Source: Streptomyces clavuligerus (GTDB lineage Bacteria; Actinomycetota; Actinomycetes; Streptomycetales; Streptomycetaceae). From it: DNA of 64,000 bases. The notes beneath the pieces were generated by a model that was not told the DNA's origin, did no database searches, and saw nothing but the letters and a program-made list of their open reading frames with translations. Within the stretch, counting starts at the first letter, position 1, and every line of letters begins with the position of its first letter. The DNA is taken from the NCBI RefSeq assembly GCF_005519465.1, contig NZ_CP027859.1, forward strand, positions 372,001-436,000, given 5' to 3'. Below, one piece after another: positions 25,881-33,871 of this stretch. The position numbers and the translations under genes are program-made.

Positions 25881-26581
25881 GCCGACCTCCTCAGAACCCA
25901 GTCACCACTCAGCGGACGGGACAGGTCGGTGGTCAGCCGCCCCGACCACAACAGAGCCAGAACCGGCGGCCGTGCCTCATGGTCAGGCCGTCCGGCCGCT
26001 AACCGCCGCTCAGCTTCGGCCAGCCGGTCCCCGTCCTGGACGCTCCGCCAAGCTCGCTCAATGACCGCTGCTGGGACCACGTCCGGACGGCGATAAGCCG
26101 CCAGGAAACGGACATTCTCCAGCACCGTGCGATCCACTCCGGACCACACTTCGTACTCCCAGCCATGCCGCTCGATCAACTCTCCAGGCCAGGCCAGGGC
26201 CTCCACGATCTTCGGATCGGCGAGCCGGTCCGCTGGTTTGACGTTGACTACCCGCACCGTCCCCGAGGCCATCGCCAGCAAGAAGTCCGGCACGTGCTGA
26301 CGCACCCGCCCGCCGACGCGAGCAGTCAGACGGCACGGCTGAGCGTAGATACCGCGTACCGCAGGATCCATATCGGCCAGAAGGAGCCGGGCGAGCTCCA
26401 ACCGACTCTCATAGACCACAGGCCCCGCTGTCGTAGCCGATGCATAGCGCCCCGAGTAATGCGTTTGACCCTGGACGGAACGAAAGCTCCGCCACGGCAT
26501 CGACCAGGTGAAATCCGCCAACCGCAGGTCGCGGACGGGTACCTCGCGCACCGACGCGTCGTCGTACCTGATCGACGTCAT
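25877..26581 (-). CDS. tnsA: TnsA-type endonuclease
   Basis: The product is 234 aa from ATG 26581. This start is chosen because the remnant at 19570-19707 begins at the same residue; an ATG 22 codons upstream is an alternative. The restriction-endonuclease-like core shows Glu in VVYESRLELARLL, Asp in VRQHVPDFLLAMA and Lys in RVVNVKPADRLADP, the usual E-x(n)-D-x(n)-K set of TnsA. It cuts the 5' ends, giving cut-and-paste movement. It is first in the operon, next to right end R2. Confidence 0.85.
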   Translation of the reverse strand: MTSIRYDDASVREVPVRDLRLADFTWSMPWRSFRSVQGQTHYSGRYASATTAGPVVYESRLELARLLLADMDPAVRGIYAQPCRLTARVGGRVRQHVPDFLLAMASGTVRVVNVKPADRLADPKIVEALAWPGELIERHGWEYEVWSGVDRTVLENVRFLAAYRRPDVVPAAVIERAWRSVQDGDRLAEAERRLAAGRPDHEARPPVLALLWSGRLTTDLSRPLSGDWVLRRSA

Positions 26582-26678
26582 AGCCAAGACATGCTTCCGG
26601 CCGGGAGGGGTTGAACCCGTGATTGCCATGCACAGGACCGTAGTCACTCAGAGGAGTCAGTGACCACGGAACCGTGAA

Positions 26679-26736
26679 ATTGCCCATCCATTGCCCATTT
26701 CACGGCTCTGCTGTCCATCAGAACGCGGAACCTACA
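26679..26736 (+). repeat. Tn7-like right end R2 (outer)
   Basis: ATTGCCCA occurs at 26679 and 26690, CTGCTGTCCAT near 26711, and the terminus AACGCGGAACCTACA ends at 26736. Directly outside is TGAGC. The end lies 11 bp from the stop codon of the ABC exporter gene. Confidence 0.72.
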
Positions 26737-26741
26737 TGAGC
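26737..26741 (+). repeat. Right copy of the 5-bp target site duplication TGAGC
   Basis: It follows the outer right terminus directly and is identical to 7946-7950. Confidence 0.72.
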
Positions 26742-26747
26742 GTGATG

Positions 26748-28676
26748 TCAGTTCTCGCGGCCTTCCTGAAGTCGGTGAAGCTCTTGGTAGAGCCCGCCGT
26801 CTTCGTTGAGGAGTTGTGTGTAGGTACCGGACTGGATGAGGCGTCCGTGGTCGAGGACGAGGATGCGGTCGGCGGTTCGGGTGCTGGCGAGGCGGTGGGT
26901 GATGAAGAGGGCGGTGCGGCCGGCCGCGAGGTCGCGCAGGCGGGTGAGGATCTGGTGTTCGGCGCGGGCGTCAAGGGCGGAGGTGGGTTCGTCGAGGACG
27001 ATGAGGGGTGCGTCGCGGTGGAAGCCGCGGGCGAGGGCGAGGCGTTGCCACTGGCCTCCGGAGAGGTCGTGGCCGCCCCAGAAGGAGCGGGCGAGGCTGG
27101 TGTCGAGGCCGTGGGGGAGTTTGTCGATGACGGTGTCGGCTCCGGCTTGGCGGGCTGCTTCGTGGACGGCCTGGTCGCCGGTGGGGCGGGGCTGGCCGAG
27201 GGTGATGTTCTCGCGGGCGGCGAATTGCCAGCGGGTGTAGTCCTGGGGGACGACGCTGGTGGTCTGCCACACATGGTGGGGGTCAAGGTCGGTGAGGGGG
27301 ATGTCGTCCCAGGTGAGGGTGCCGTGGGTGGGGAGGTAGAGGCCGGCGAGAAGCTTGGCGAGGGTGGTTTTGCCGGAGCCGTTCTCGCCGACGAGGGCGA
27401 TGACTTCGCCGCGCCGGATGTCGAGGTCGACGCTGTCGACGGCGGGGGTGGTGGCGCCGGGGTAGGTGTAGGTGAGGCTGCGGGCGGTGATCCGCTGGGG
27501 CCCGCCGGCGGGGACGGGGGTGGTGCCGCGGCGGATGGTCCAGGTGTCGGCCTGGTCGAGGAAGGTGGTCCAGTCGGTGATGTAGAGGCTGGTGGTGAAC
27601 AGGTTGGCTGCGGCGCGGACGCTTGCGGTGAGGGCGGCGTTGGCGGTGCGGACGACGAGGGCGGTGGTCGCGGCGGTGGCGACGGTCATCCGTCCGGTGA
27701 GGACGAGGTAGGCGGTGCCGCCCCAGAGCGCGGCCATCGCGAGGGTGGCCAGAAGGTCGCCGGTGCCCTGGGTGAGCGTCGCTCGGCGGGCGGCATGGTG
27801 CTGTTCGGTCTCCAGACGGCGGGAGACGGTGCGGTACTGGCGGGTGAGAAAGCCGGCCATGGTGCCCGCGCGGATTTCTGCGGCGGTGGCGCTGTCGGTG
27901 GCGTACTGGGCGAGGGAGCGGCGCAGGCGGGTGTCGGCGAGGGTGCGGTGGGCGGCGATGTGGTCGATGCGGGCGGCGCGGACGGCTCCCCAGATGCGGG
28001 GTGCGGCGGCGAGGAGGAGCAGGGGCAGGAGGAGGGGGTTGAGGGTGGCGGTGATGACAGTGGCGGCGGTGAACTGGGCGCAGGTGAGGGTGAGGTGCTG
28101 GGTCTGGGTGATGAGTTCGGGGGTCTTCTCGGCGCCGGTGGTGGCGGCGAAGCGGGTGTCCTCGAAGGCGGGGTCGTGGTAGGCGCCGAGTTCGGCTTGG
28201 GTGGCGGTGGTGATGACGGCGAGGTCTGCTTCGCGGTGGACCTGGGGGGCGAGGCGGGCGGCGGTGAGGCGGGCGGCGGCGTCGGCGAGGTAGGCGGTGC
28301 CGGCGGTGGCGGTGAGGAGAACGAGGGCGGGGAGCGCTTCGGTGAGACGGGCGGAGGGGGTGCCGGGAGCGAGGAGGGCGGTGAGGAGCGTGTTGGTGCT
28401 GTGGAGGGCGGTGGCGGTGAGGAGGGCGTAGGCGAGGGTGCAGGCGGTGAGGGTGAGGACTGCGGGGCGGTCGGCGTGCCAGCTCAGGAGCCAGGCGCGG
28501 TGGAGGGTGGCGGGTAGTTGGGCGGCGATGGCGCGGGTGGTGACGGTGGTGGTCTGATCGGTGTGGGCGTCGGTCTGGAAGCGGTACGCGGGTGGTGGGC
28601 CGGGAGCGGGAGCAGGGATTTCCGGGGCGGTCGTGTTGGTGGAATCGGTGGTCGGGGTGAGGGTCACGGTCCCCAT
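26748..28676 (-). CDS. Lasso peptide ABC exporter (D protein)
   Basis: This 642-aa protein fuses an N-terminal membrane domain of about six hydrophobic segments (LTLTACTLAYALLTATAL, ALPALVLLTATAGTAYLA, AATVITATLNPLLLPLLLL, LLATLAMAALWGGTAYLVL) to a C-terminal ATPase. The ATPase has Walker A GENGSGKTT, Q-loop VVPQDYT, signature DLSGGQWQRLALARG, Walker B LIVLDEPTSALDA and H-loop FITHRLAS. It should export the mature lasso peptide and give self-protection. It is last in the lasso operon. A gap of about 180 bp separates it from the protease gene. The transposon lies 11 bp after its stop codon. Confidence 0.85.
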   Translation of the reverse strand: MGTVTLTPTTDSTNTTAPEIPAPAPGPPPAYRFQTDAHTDQTTTVTTRAIAAQLPATLHRAWLLSWHADRPAVLTLTACTLAYALLTATALHSTNTLLTALLAPGTPSARLTEALPALVLLTATAGTAYLADAAARLTAARLAPQVHREADLAVITTATQAELGAYHDPAFEDTRFAATTGAEKTPELITQTQHLTLTCAQFTAATVITATLNPLLLPLLLLAAAPRIWGAVRAARIDHIAAHRTLADTRLRRSLAQYATDSATAAEIRAGTMAGFLTRQYRTVSRRLETEQHHAARRATLTQGTGDLLATLAMAALWGGTAYLVLTGRMTVATAATTALVVRTANAALTASVRAAANLFTTSLYITDWTTFLDQADTWTIRRGTTPVPAGGPQRITARSLTYTYPGATTPAVDSVDLDIRRGEVIALVGENGSGKTTLAKLLAGLYLPTHGTLTWDDIPLTDLDPHHVWQTTSVVPQDYTRWQFAARENITLGQPRPTGDQAVHEAARQAGADTVIDKLPHGLDTSLARSFWGGHDLSGGQWQRLALARGFHRDAPLIVLDEPTSALDARAEHQILTRLRDLAAGRTALFITHRLASTRTADRILVLDHGRLIQSGTYTQLLNEDGGLYQELHRLQEGREN

Positions 28677-28855
28677 TGGCAGGGGTGGTGGTGGTGTGTC
28701 TCAACCGGCTTTCCCGGGCTGGTGGGTGGGTGGGCTGGTCAGGGCGGTGCCGGGATTGGATGGCGCGTGGAAGGTTCGCGCGTTCGGGTGAATGGCGCAG
28801 GATCGTTCACGGCGTTTGTCTCCACCGTGTAGTGGGGGTGGTCGGTGGTGTGGGT

Positions 28856-29287
28856 TCAGCGGGTGGTGTGGACGGGGGTCCACGGGTGGTCGGTGCCTCC
28901 GGCTTCGTCGGCGCCGGCCGGTGTGCCGTCGGCTGCTACGGCCCAGGCGTGGAAGGCGGCCGGGAGGGTGCGGGCGCCGAGCACCAGGTGGCAGCTGCGG
29001 CCGGTGAGGGCGGTCGCCAGGACGGTGGCCAGGGCGCGTTCCTTGCAGTCGATCTGTCCAGGCCACCAGGAGGGCTGGCGGGCCGTCACCGCCGCATAGG
29101 CGCGGACGACCCGGTCACCGGGCGAGGGCGGGAGGAACCGGGTGGCGCGGGCGAGGGTGATCCGGGCCCGCATCCGGTGGCGGGTGGGCAGGGCACGGAC
29201 GGTGAGCGCGATGCACAGGGCGAGGGCAGCAGCAGGTCGCGGGAGGCCCTTTGTGGAAGCGGGGGGAGCTGTGGTCATCCGGGTCAT
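28856..29287 (-). CDS. Lasso peptide leader protease (B2, transglutaminase-like)
   Basis: The product is 143 aa and its ATG overlaps the RRE protein stop (ATGA). The core reads GQIDCKERALATVLATAL, then SCHLVLGARTLPAAFHAWAV. This gives the Cys-x(n)-His arrangement of lasso B2 proteases, where the cysteine starts the helix and the His lies in a HAW motif. It removes the leader before ring closure. The N-terminal half (ITLARATRFLPPSPGDRVVR) is the helical part usual in the family. Upstream in-frame extension is shadow sequence. Confidence 0.82.
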   Translation of the reverse strand: MTRMTTAPPASTKGLPRPAAALALCIALTVRALPTRHRMRARITLARATRFLPPSPGDRVVRAYAAVTARQPSWWPGQIDCKERALATVLATALTGRSCHLVLGARTLPAAFHAWAVAADGTPAGADEAGGTDHPWTPVHTTR

Positions 29288-29577
29288 CGGTGTCGCCTCC
29301 ACCAGCGTGGCCGGGAGCGGGGGTTGGGGGTGAGGAGGCAGAGGGTGCACAGGTGGTTCAGGTAGGTGTTGACCGCGGCGTGGGCGTGGTCCGGGGTGGT
29401 TCCGGTGCGGGAGGCGATGTTGTGGACGAGTGCGTTCAGGTCGCCGCGGGTGGTGAGCGTCTGCCAGATGCGGTGGCCGTCGCCGTCGAGGATGGTCCAG
29501 TCGCCGTGCAGGTTGAGGACCACTGTGGTGGTGGGGCCGCATGCGGCCCAGTGGACGTGCGCGGGCGGGGTCAGCAC
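29284..29577 (-). CDS. Lasso peptide RRE protein (B1, PqqD-like)
   Basis: This 97-aa protein starts at a GTG that follows CGGAGGAAGC and overlaps the cyclase stop by 7 nt. The sequence has the winged-helix pattern of PqqD-type leader recognition domains: TTVVLNLHGDWTILDGDGHR, then IWQTLTTRGDLNALVHNIAS, and a C-terminal helix (AAVNTYLNHLCTLCLLTP). It should bind the leader region of the precursor and present it to B2 and the cyclase. Confidence 0.82.
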   Translation of the reverse strand: MLTPPAHVHWAACGPTTTVVLNLHGDWTILDGDGHRIWQTLTTRGDLNALVHNIASRTGTTPDHAHAAVNTYLNHLCTLCLLTPNPRSRPRWWRRHR

Positions 29578-31322
29578 GCTTCCTCCGTCCGGCGGTCGTT
29601 GGTGTGGGCGGTGAGCCACTGGCTGGTCATCGTGAGGCGGTGGAGGTCGTACAGGGCCTCGCCACGGGTTCCGGTCCGGGCCAGGGTCTGGAGGGCGGGC
29701 CGGGGGTCGAGGAGACCTGCGGTGACGAGCGGCCCCGTGGCGATGAGGCGGGCCACTTGGTGCTGATGGTGTAGGAGTCCGGTGAGGAGCTGACGGGTGA
29801 AGCTGCCTTTGGTCGTCCGCCGGGTCAGCCAGCCCGGGAGCCGGGGCAGCGCCGCGCCCAGCAGAGGTTTGAAGACGGTGGTGCCGTGCCGTTCGGCCGG
29901 GATGATGGCGAACGCGGAGCGGACGACCTGGCTGTCGAGGTAGGGGTGGACCAGGCGCACATTCCAGGACGCCTCCAGCGGGACGGTGTCGCGGGCGTCG
30001 GCGGCGATCAGCCGGAGCGAGGACTGCTGCTCGGCAAGGTCCGCGCGTGCGGCGGTGTCCGCGGTACGGGCGGCTTCGCGCAGCAGGGCGGCGACCTGGT
30101 GGCGGGCGTCAGGTGTGAGCCAGCGGGCGGCGTGTCCCAGGTGGCACCAGGTCCACACACCCGGCCTTCGGGGGTCGGTGATACCGGTTTCGAGGCGTTC
30201 GGCGGCCTCCAGGAGTGCCCCGGGGTATCCGGTGGCGGCGGCCTGGGTGATCACGGACCACAGCTCGCGCGGGGACCGGTTGCGGCTCCGGGCCCAGCCG
30301 GTCACCTCCCGGCGCGCCGCGCGGCGCCGGCCGTCCTGGACCATGGCGGTCCACACGGCGCTGGAGCCGTCGAGGACGACGTCCCCACCGTGCCCGGTGA
30401 GGTGGAGCGGCAGCCCGGCCGCAGGCCGCAGGTAGAGGGCGTGCTGAGCGGCGTCCAGGCTCGCGGCGGCAGGCTGTTCGGTCACCGGCTGTCCGGACGG
30501 CCAGGCGAACGGCAGCTCGCCCGGCCCACCCTCGCTCACGTGGAGGGGGGTTTGGATGTGGTCGCTGACCCGGCGCGCGTGACGCAGGTCTTCGGCACTG
30601 GTGTGGGGGTCGGTGTAGGTGACAGCGCGGAGGGTGCCCGCTTCGGCGGCGAGGATGGCCAGCGTGGAGGAGTCCAGGCCCCCGGACACATCGGCCCCCA
30701 CAATCCCGGCCGCTTTCACGCGGCTGTGCACGGCGCGCTCCAGGGCGGCAGCGAATGCGGGAGCGCCGTCGGTGAGGGTGAGGTGCGGGTGGATGCCGCT
30801 CACGTCGATCAGCCGCTGTGAGCCGTCTGCGGCCAGCAGGAGCCCGAAGCCGCCGGGGACCGCTCGGATGTTGCGGTAGGCGGTGCGGTGGGGCCAGTGC
30901 TCGGCCCCGGCGGTGAGCCGTGCGGCCAGCAACGTCAGGTCGGGCTGCGCCCCGGTGCCGGTGGCGAGTCGGCGGGCACTGGTGGACCACAGAGTGCCCC
31001 CATCACTGTCCGTGGTGTGGAAGACGCTGCGGAGCCCGGACACGTCTCCGCACACGAACCGCGCCCGGGGGTTCTGTGCGACGACCCAGTATGAGCCGTC
31101 CAGTGCGGTCAGTGCCGCCCAGCGTCCTCGCCGGGCGGCGTCCAGCAGCGCCCGCGTCCTGTCTCCGGGGGTGCGGACGTCGCCCGCGAGAACGATCTGT
31201 GCTTCCTCGCCGGCCAGCACGTGCACCCGGCAGCCGGAACCGACCGTGATGCCTCGCAGCGGGTCCACCACTTTACCGGGGCTGCGGAATGCCGGGCCGC
31301 CGCTGATCCACTCCTCGCTCAC
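29571..31322 (-). CDS. Lasso cyclase (C protein, asparagine-synthetase-like)
   Basis: This 583-aa protein starts at GTG after a GAGGGAG site. The N-terminal glutaminase-like domain lacks the catalytic Cys2, as is normal for lasso cyclases. The synthetase domain has the PP-loop GADVSGGLDSSTLAIL near residues 208-223 and downstream LHLTGHGGDVVLDGSS. It adenylates the ring-forming Asp of the core and joins it to the free amino group of Gly1. A hairpin separates it from the precursor gene, and it is coupled to the RRE gene downstream. Confidence 0.87.
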   Translation of the reverse strand: MSEEWISGGPAFRSPGKVVDPLRGITVGSGCRVHVLAGEEAQIVLAGDVRTPGDRTRALLDAARRGRWAALTALDGSYWVVAQNPRARFVCGDVSGLRSVFHTTDSDGGTLWSTSARRLATGTGAQPDLTLLAARLTAGAEHWPHRTAYRNIRAVPGGFGLLLAADGSQRLIDVSGIHPHLTLTDGAPAFAAALERAVHSRVKAAGIVGADVSGGLDSSTLAILAAEAGTLRAVTYTDPHTSAEDLRHARRVSDHIQTPLHVSEGGPGELPFAWPSGQPVTEQPAAASLDAAQHALYLRPAAGLPLHLTGHGGDVVLDGSSAVWTAMVQDGRRRAARREVTGWARSRNRSPRELWSVITQAAATGYPGALLEAAERLETGITDPRRPGVWTWCHLGHAARWLTPDARHQVAALLREAARTADTAARADLAEQQSSLRLIAADARDTVPLEASWNVRLVHPYLDSQVVRSAFAIIPAERHGTTVFKPLLGAALPRLPGWLTRRTTKGSFTRQLLTGLLHHQHQVARLIATGPLVTAGLLDPRPALQTLARTGTRGEALYDLHRLTMTSQWLTAHTNDRRTEEAC

Positions 31323-31352
31323 GAACCGCTCCCTCGTGTCTGCCGTGACGGA

Positions 31353-31387
31353 CCACGGGGGCCGGCGACACCAGCCGGCCCCCGTGG
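31353..31387 (-). terminator. Perfect 14-bp hairpin between lasso precursor and cyclase
   Basis: CCACGGGGGCCGGC pairs perfectly with GCCGGCCCCCGTGG around a 7-nt loop. It lies 22 nt after the precursor stop and about 30 nt before the cyclase start. It probably terminates most transcripts or protects the precursor mRNA, so precursor exceeds enzymes. Confidence 0.78.
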
Positions 31388-31409
31388 AGGTTTCACCTGC
31401 TCATCGGGC

Positions 31410-31592
31410 TCACGTGAAGTACATGGCGCCTGACTTGTCCGCGTCGTCGTTCGGCAGACGCCCGAGGGTCGATCCCTCGATGGGGAAGGACTCAGGCAGC
31501 GCGAGGAGCGGAGTGGAACTGTCGGTTCCCGGTGCCGCGGACTGCGTGTCCGCGGCACCGGGCGGGCGGGTACGGGTGAACTGCTCGGCCAT
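31410..31592 (-). CDS. Lasso peptide precursor (A)
   Basis: The product is 60 aa with its ATG 6 nt after AAGGGGAGG. The leader is residues 1-43, ending FPIEGSTL with the conserved Thr at -2 and Leu at -12. The predicted core is GRLPNDDADKSGAMYFT (residues 44-60). Gly1 and Asp9 could close a 9-residue macrolactam ring; Asp7 is the smaller alternative. There is no Cys, so it would be a class II lasso peptide with a tail of eight residues, plugged perhaps by Met14, Tyr15 or Phe16. The YxxP element typical of actinobacterial leaders is not visible. I do not recognise the core as a known peptide. Confidence 0.85.
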   Translation of the reverse strand: MAEQFTRTRPPGAADTQSAAPGTDSSTPLLALPESFPIEGSTLGRLPNDDADKSGAMYFT

Positions 31593-31733
31593 GACCGGCC
31601 TCCCCTTTGTGGTCGGTGGATGCGTGCGGTGGTGCTGTCTCCATGTCACCGCGGCCGCGGCCCGGTCGCCAGAGACACGGCTGAGCTGTTCCTGGGAGCC
31701 GGTCTGGGGAGAATCTGGGACGCGTATGGGACG

Positions 31734-32924
31734 TCAGCCGTCCAGGAGGTCGAGGACAGCCTGGTGGTAGACGCCGTACACCGTGGGGAGTCCGGCCAGA
31801 TGGGCCCGTTCGTCGATGCCGTGCAGGCCCTCATACGGCACGCCGAACCCGGCAGTCGCGGGGATGCCCTCCCCTGCGAGGAGGTTGCCGATGTTCGACG
31901 GTCCCGCGGTCTTCGCTCTCACCGTGAGACCCGCCTCGGTGGCGGCGGCCAGGAGGGCGGCGGCGGGCTGCTCGTCCTCGGCGAGGCGGAACGGGGGCCA
32001 GGCCGCGACCGGGGTGACCTCGGTGGGCCGCGGACCGGGCAGGCCGGTGTCCAGTTCGGCGACGGCCTTGCGGACCAGCGCCTCGGCGTCGTGCGCCCCG
32101 AAATGGGGGGTGGTGCGGACGTCGATGTGGAGATCGCACCGGTCGGGAACGGCGGAGAAGCCCTCGCCGCCGTGGAAGGCGGTGACCGACAGCTTCGGCG
32201 GCAGCGGAAAACCCGACGAGCAGTCGACGCCGGGGAGTTCGGCGGCGTCGAGGAGGCGGACGAGGTGCGCGGCCCGGGAGACGGCGCCGACGACGTTTCT
32301 GCTGGACCCGGAATGGCCGGACGGGGCGTGAACGGTGAGGGCGGCCCGCCACAGTCCCCGTCCGCCGACCACGACCTCGTCCATACCGGGGTAGCCGATC
32401 ATCACCCCCGCCGGACGGACCGCGGCCGGGTCCGCGAGGTAGGCGCGGGCGCCGCCGAACCCTCCGGTGTGCTCGTCCACGTCCAGCAGCACCGCGAGCC
32501 CGCCGCGCAGAGACGCGGCTCGGGGGGCGAGGTCGGCGGCGATGTGGCAGAACACCGACGCGGCGAGCTTGGAATCGGCCGCACCACGGCCACGCAGCCA
32601 TCCGTCCACCACGTCCCCGCAGTCCGGGGGGAACGACCACGCGGCCTCGTCCCCGTAGGGGGCGGTGTCCACGCAGGCGTCCAGCGTCCACCACGGGCCG
32701 GGCAGCCCGCCGCGGATCTCCACCAGGAGCCCGACCAGTTCCCCGGCACTGTCGTGCAGACGGCGGTGCGGCAGGCCGCGGACGGACAGCCAGCCCTCCA
32801 GCACGCCCAGCACCGGCCCGTACGGGTCGATCCCTCCCCGGCTCGGACGCCGGATCAGCTCGCTCGCCAGCTCGACCACCGACGCCATCCGGGTGCGGAC
32901 AGTCGGCTGAAGATCCTCGCTCAT
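31734..32924 (-). CDS. M20-family metallopeptidase/deacylase
   Basis: This 396-aa protein has its ATG a few nt after GTGGGGAG. The metal-binding pattern of M20 enzymes is partly visible: TLDACVDTAPYG (usual HxDxV becomes LDACVDT), GRGAADSKLA (usual GRGxxDMKG), VLLDVDEHTGGFG (usual DEExG) and a C-terminal LHGIDERAHL. The first metal His is replaced by Leu-Asp, so metal binding may be altered. Relatives include ArgE and DapE deacylases. It lies just upstream of the lasso precursor in the same direction and is preceded by an XRE regulator; a role with the lasso peptide is possible but not shown. Confidence 0.72.
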   Translation of the reverse strand: MSEDLQPTVRTRMASVVELASELIRRPSRGGIDPYGPVLGVLEGWLSVRGLPHRRLHDSAGELVGLLVEIRGGLPGPWWTLDACVDTAPYGDEAAWSFPPDCGDVVDGWLRGRGAADSKLAASVFCHIAADLAPRAASLRGGLAVLLDVDEHTGGFGGARAYLADPAAVRPAGVMIGYPGMDEVVVGGRGLWRAALTVHAPSGHSGSSRNVVGAVSRAAHLVRLLDAAELPGVDCSSGFPLPPKLSVTAFHGGEGFSAVPDRCDLHIDVRTTPHFGAHDAEALVRKAVAELDTGLPGPRPTEVTPVAAWPPFRLAEDEQPAAALLAAATEAGLTVRAKTAGPSNIGNLLAGEGIPATAGFGVPYEGLHGIDERAHLAGLPTVYGVYHQAVLDLLDG

Positions 32925-32943
32925 CGGTTCTCCCCACGACATC

Positions 32944-33711
32944 TCAGGTGTGCCGTACCGGCAGTGCGCGGACGGCCTCGATCGTCTCCACCGGCCGCGC
33001 GGACGCGCACGCCTCCCGCCCATGGTGGACCAGCCCCACCGCCCCTTCACGGCTGAGCAGGACCCCGCAGTCGAAGGCGTCCTGCCCGTGCAGGCTCGGC
33101 AGCGGCACCACCGCGGCCGATTCGGAGGCGACGAAGAACCGCTCCAGTACCTCGGCCGGCTCCACGAGCCCGATGTGCAGTGTCTTCACGCCGTTACGGC
33201 GCGCAGACGGGTCCCGCAGCTCCAGCAACCGCACCAGGTGATCGGCGAGTACCCGGTGGCGCGGCGGCCCGTACAGTACCCGGTAATGCACCACGTCCGG
33301 CCGCTGGGCCACCATGTTCTCGATCGCCGCCAGATACGCCCGCTCCCGGGAACGCGACCCGGTCACCACCAGCTGCTCCCGCGCCCCCGACACCACCGAG
33401 ATCATCGCCTCGACCAGATCCGACCAGCGGGTCAGCACCCTGACCACCGCCGCCGGACCGGACGTCTCCAGCGCACCGGCCACCGTGCCGTCCTGATGCG
33501 CGAACAGCACCTCCGGCCGCGCCCCGTACAACTCGCACAAGCCGGCCCGGTTCCGTAACCCTGTACGGCGCCTGCCGGACTCCCACGCACTCATCAGACT
33601 CGCGTCCGTCGCCCCGCCCGTAATCGCGTTCAGCGCGTCAGCCGCCTCGTCCAGCGTCATGTTCCGCGCCAGCCGGGCCCGCCTCAGTGCCGATTCCACA
33701 CCACCGGCCAC
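32944..33711 (-). CDS. XRE-family regulator
   Basis: This 255-aa protein has an N-terminal HTH (MTLDEAADALNAITGGATDA with SLMSAWESGRRRT) followed by a sensor-like domain (EAMISVVSGAREQLVVTGSR, DCGVLLSREGAVGLVHHGRE). The C-terminal domain resembles those of Streptomyces regulators that may bind a small ligand. It is upstream of the M20 gene by 19 nt in the same direction, so both are probably one unit and may control the lasso operon. Confidence 0.7.
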   Translation of the reverse strand: MAGGVESALRRARLARNMTLDEAADALNAITGGATDASLMSAWESGRRRTGLRNRAGLCELYGARPEVLFAHQDGTVAGALETSGPAAVVRVLTRWSDLVEAMISVVSGAREQLVVTGSRSRERAYLAAIENMVAQRPDVVHYRVLYGPPRHRVLADHLVRLLELRDPSARRNGVKTLHIGLVEPAEVLERFFVASESAAVVPLPSLHGQDAFDCGVLLSREGAVGLVHHGREACASARPVETIEAVRALPVRHT

Positions 33712-33871
33712 CGGATCACCGCCCCTCCCACCACCTCAGCCCAGCTCGTCACCAGCCCCGGAAACCCGTTCCTCCGGAGCCGGCCCGCAATCACTCGGCC
33801 CAAGCCTCTCCGCACAGCCACCACCGCACTCCACAGCACGTAGTTGAGAAACCGCACAGTGTCACGTACTT

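Larger units (their letters stand above)
7951..26736 (+). mobile_element. Composite Tn7-like transposon with TGAGC target duplication
   Basis: The outer termini are TGTAGGTT (7951) and AACCTACA (ending 26736), exact inverted repeats over 8 bp, with TGAGC directly outside both. Inside are two back-to-back element modules. The left module (7951-19851) carries cargo and only a tnsA scrap. The right module (19856-26736) carries tnsA, tnsB, tnsC and tniQ. They meet at 19851/19856 with 4 bp between an inner right end and an inner left end. The single pair of TGAGC copies indicates that the whole unit moved together using the outermost ends. Confidence 0.65.
19856..26736 (-). mobile_element. Compact autonomous Tn7-like element (tnsA-tnsB-tnsC-tniQ)
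   Basis: The four genes are read leftwards from right end R2 and each overlaps the next by 4 nt (ATGA). Left end L2 lies only about 30 bp beyond the tniQ stop, so this module has essentially no cargo. The layout, with tnsA next to the right end and a TniQ/TnsD-type gene last, is the classic Tn7-like order. No CRISPR array or Cas gene is present, so targeting should be TniQ-directed. Confidence 0.72.

Noticed and set aside
19856..26736. CRISPR-associated transposon
   Set aside because: TniQ is long and of the TnsD type, and no Cas12k or Cascade gene or array is present inside or next to the element.
26691..28517. Open frame of 608 codons antisense to the ABC exporter
   Set aside because: The minus strand has all ABC transporter motifs; the plus-strand product is a Gly/Glu-rich shadow.
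28701..29066. Minus-strand open frame between lasso protease and exporter as an additional lasso gene
   Set aside because: It overlaps the protease gene in another frame, is rich in Arg/Pro/His, and lacks a ribosome site.
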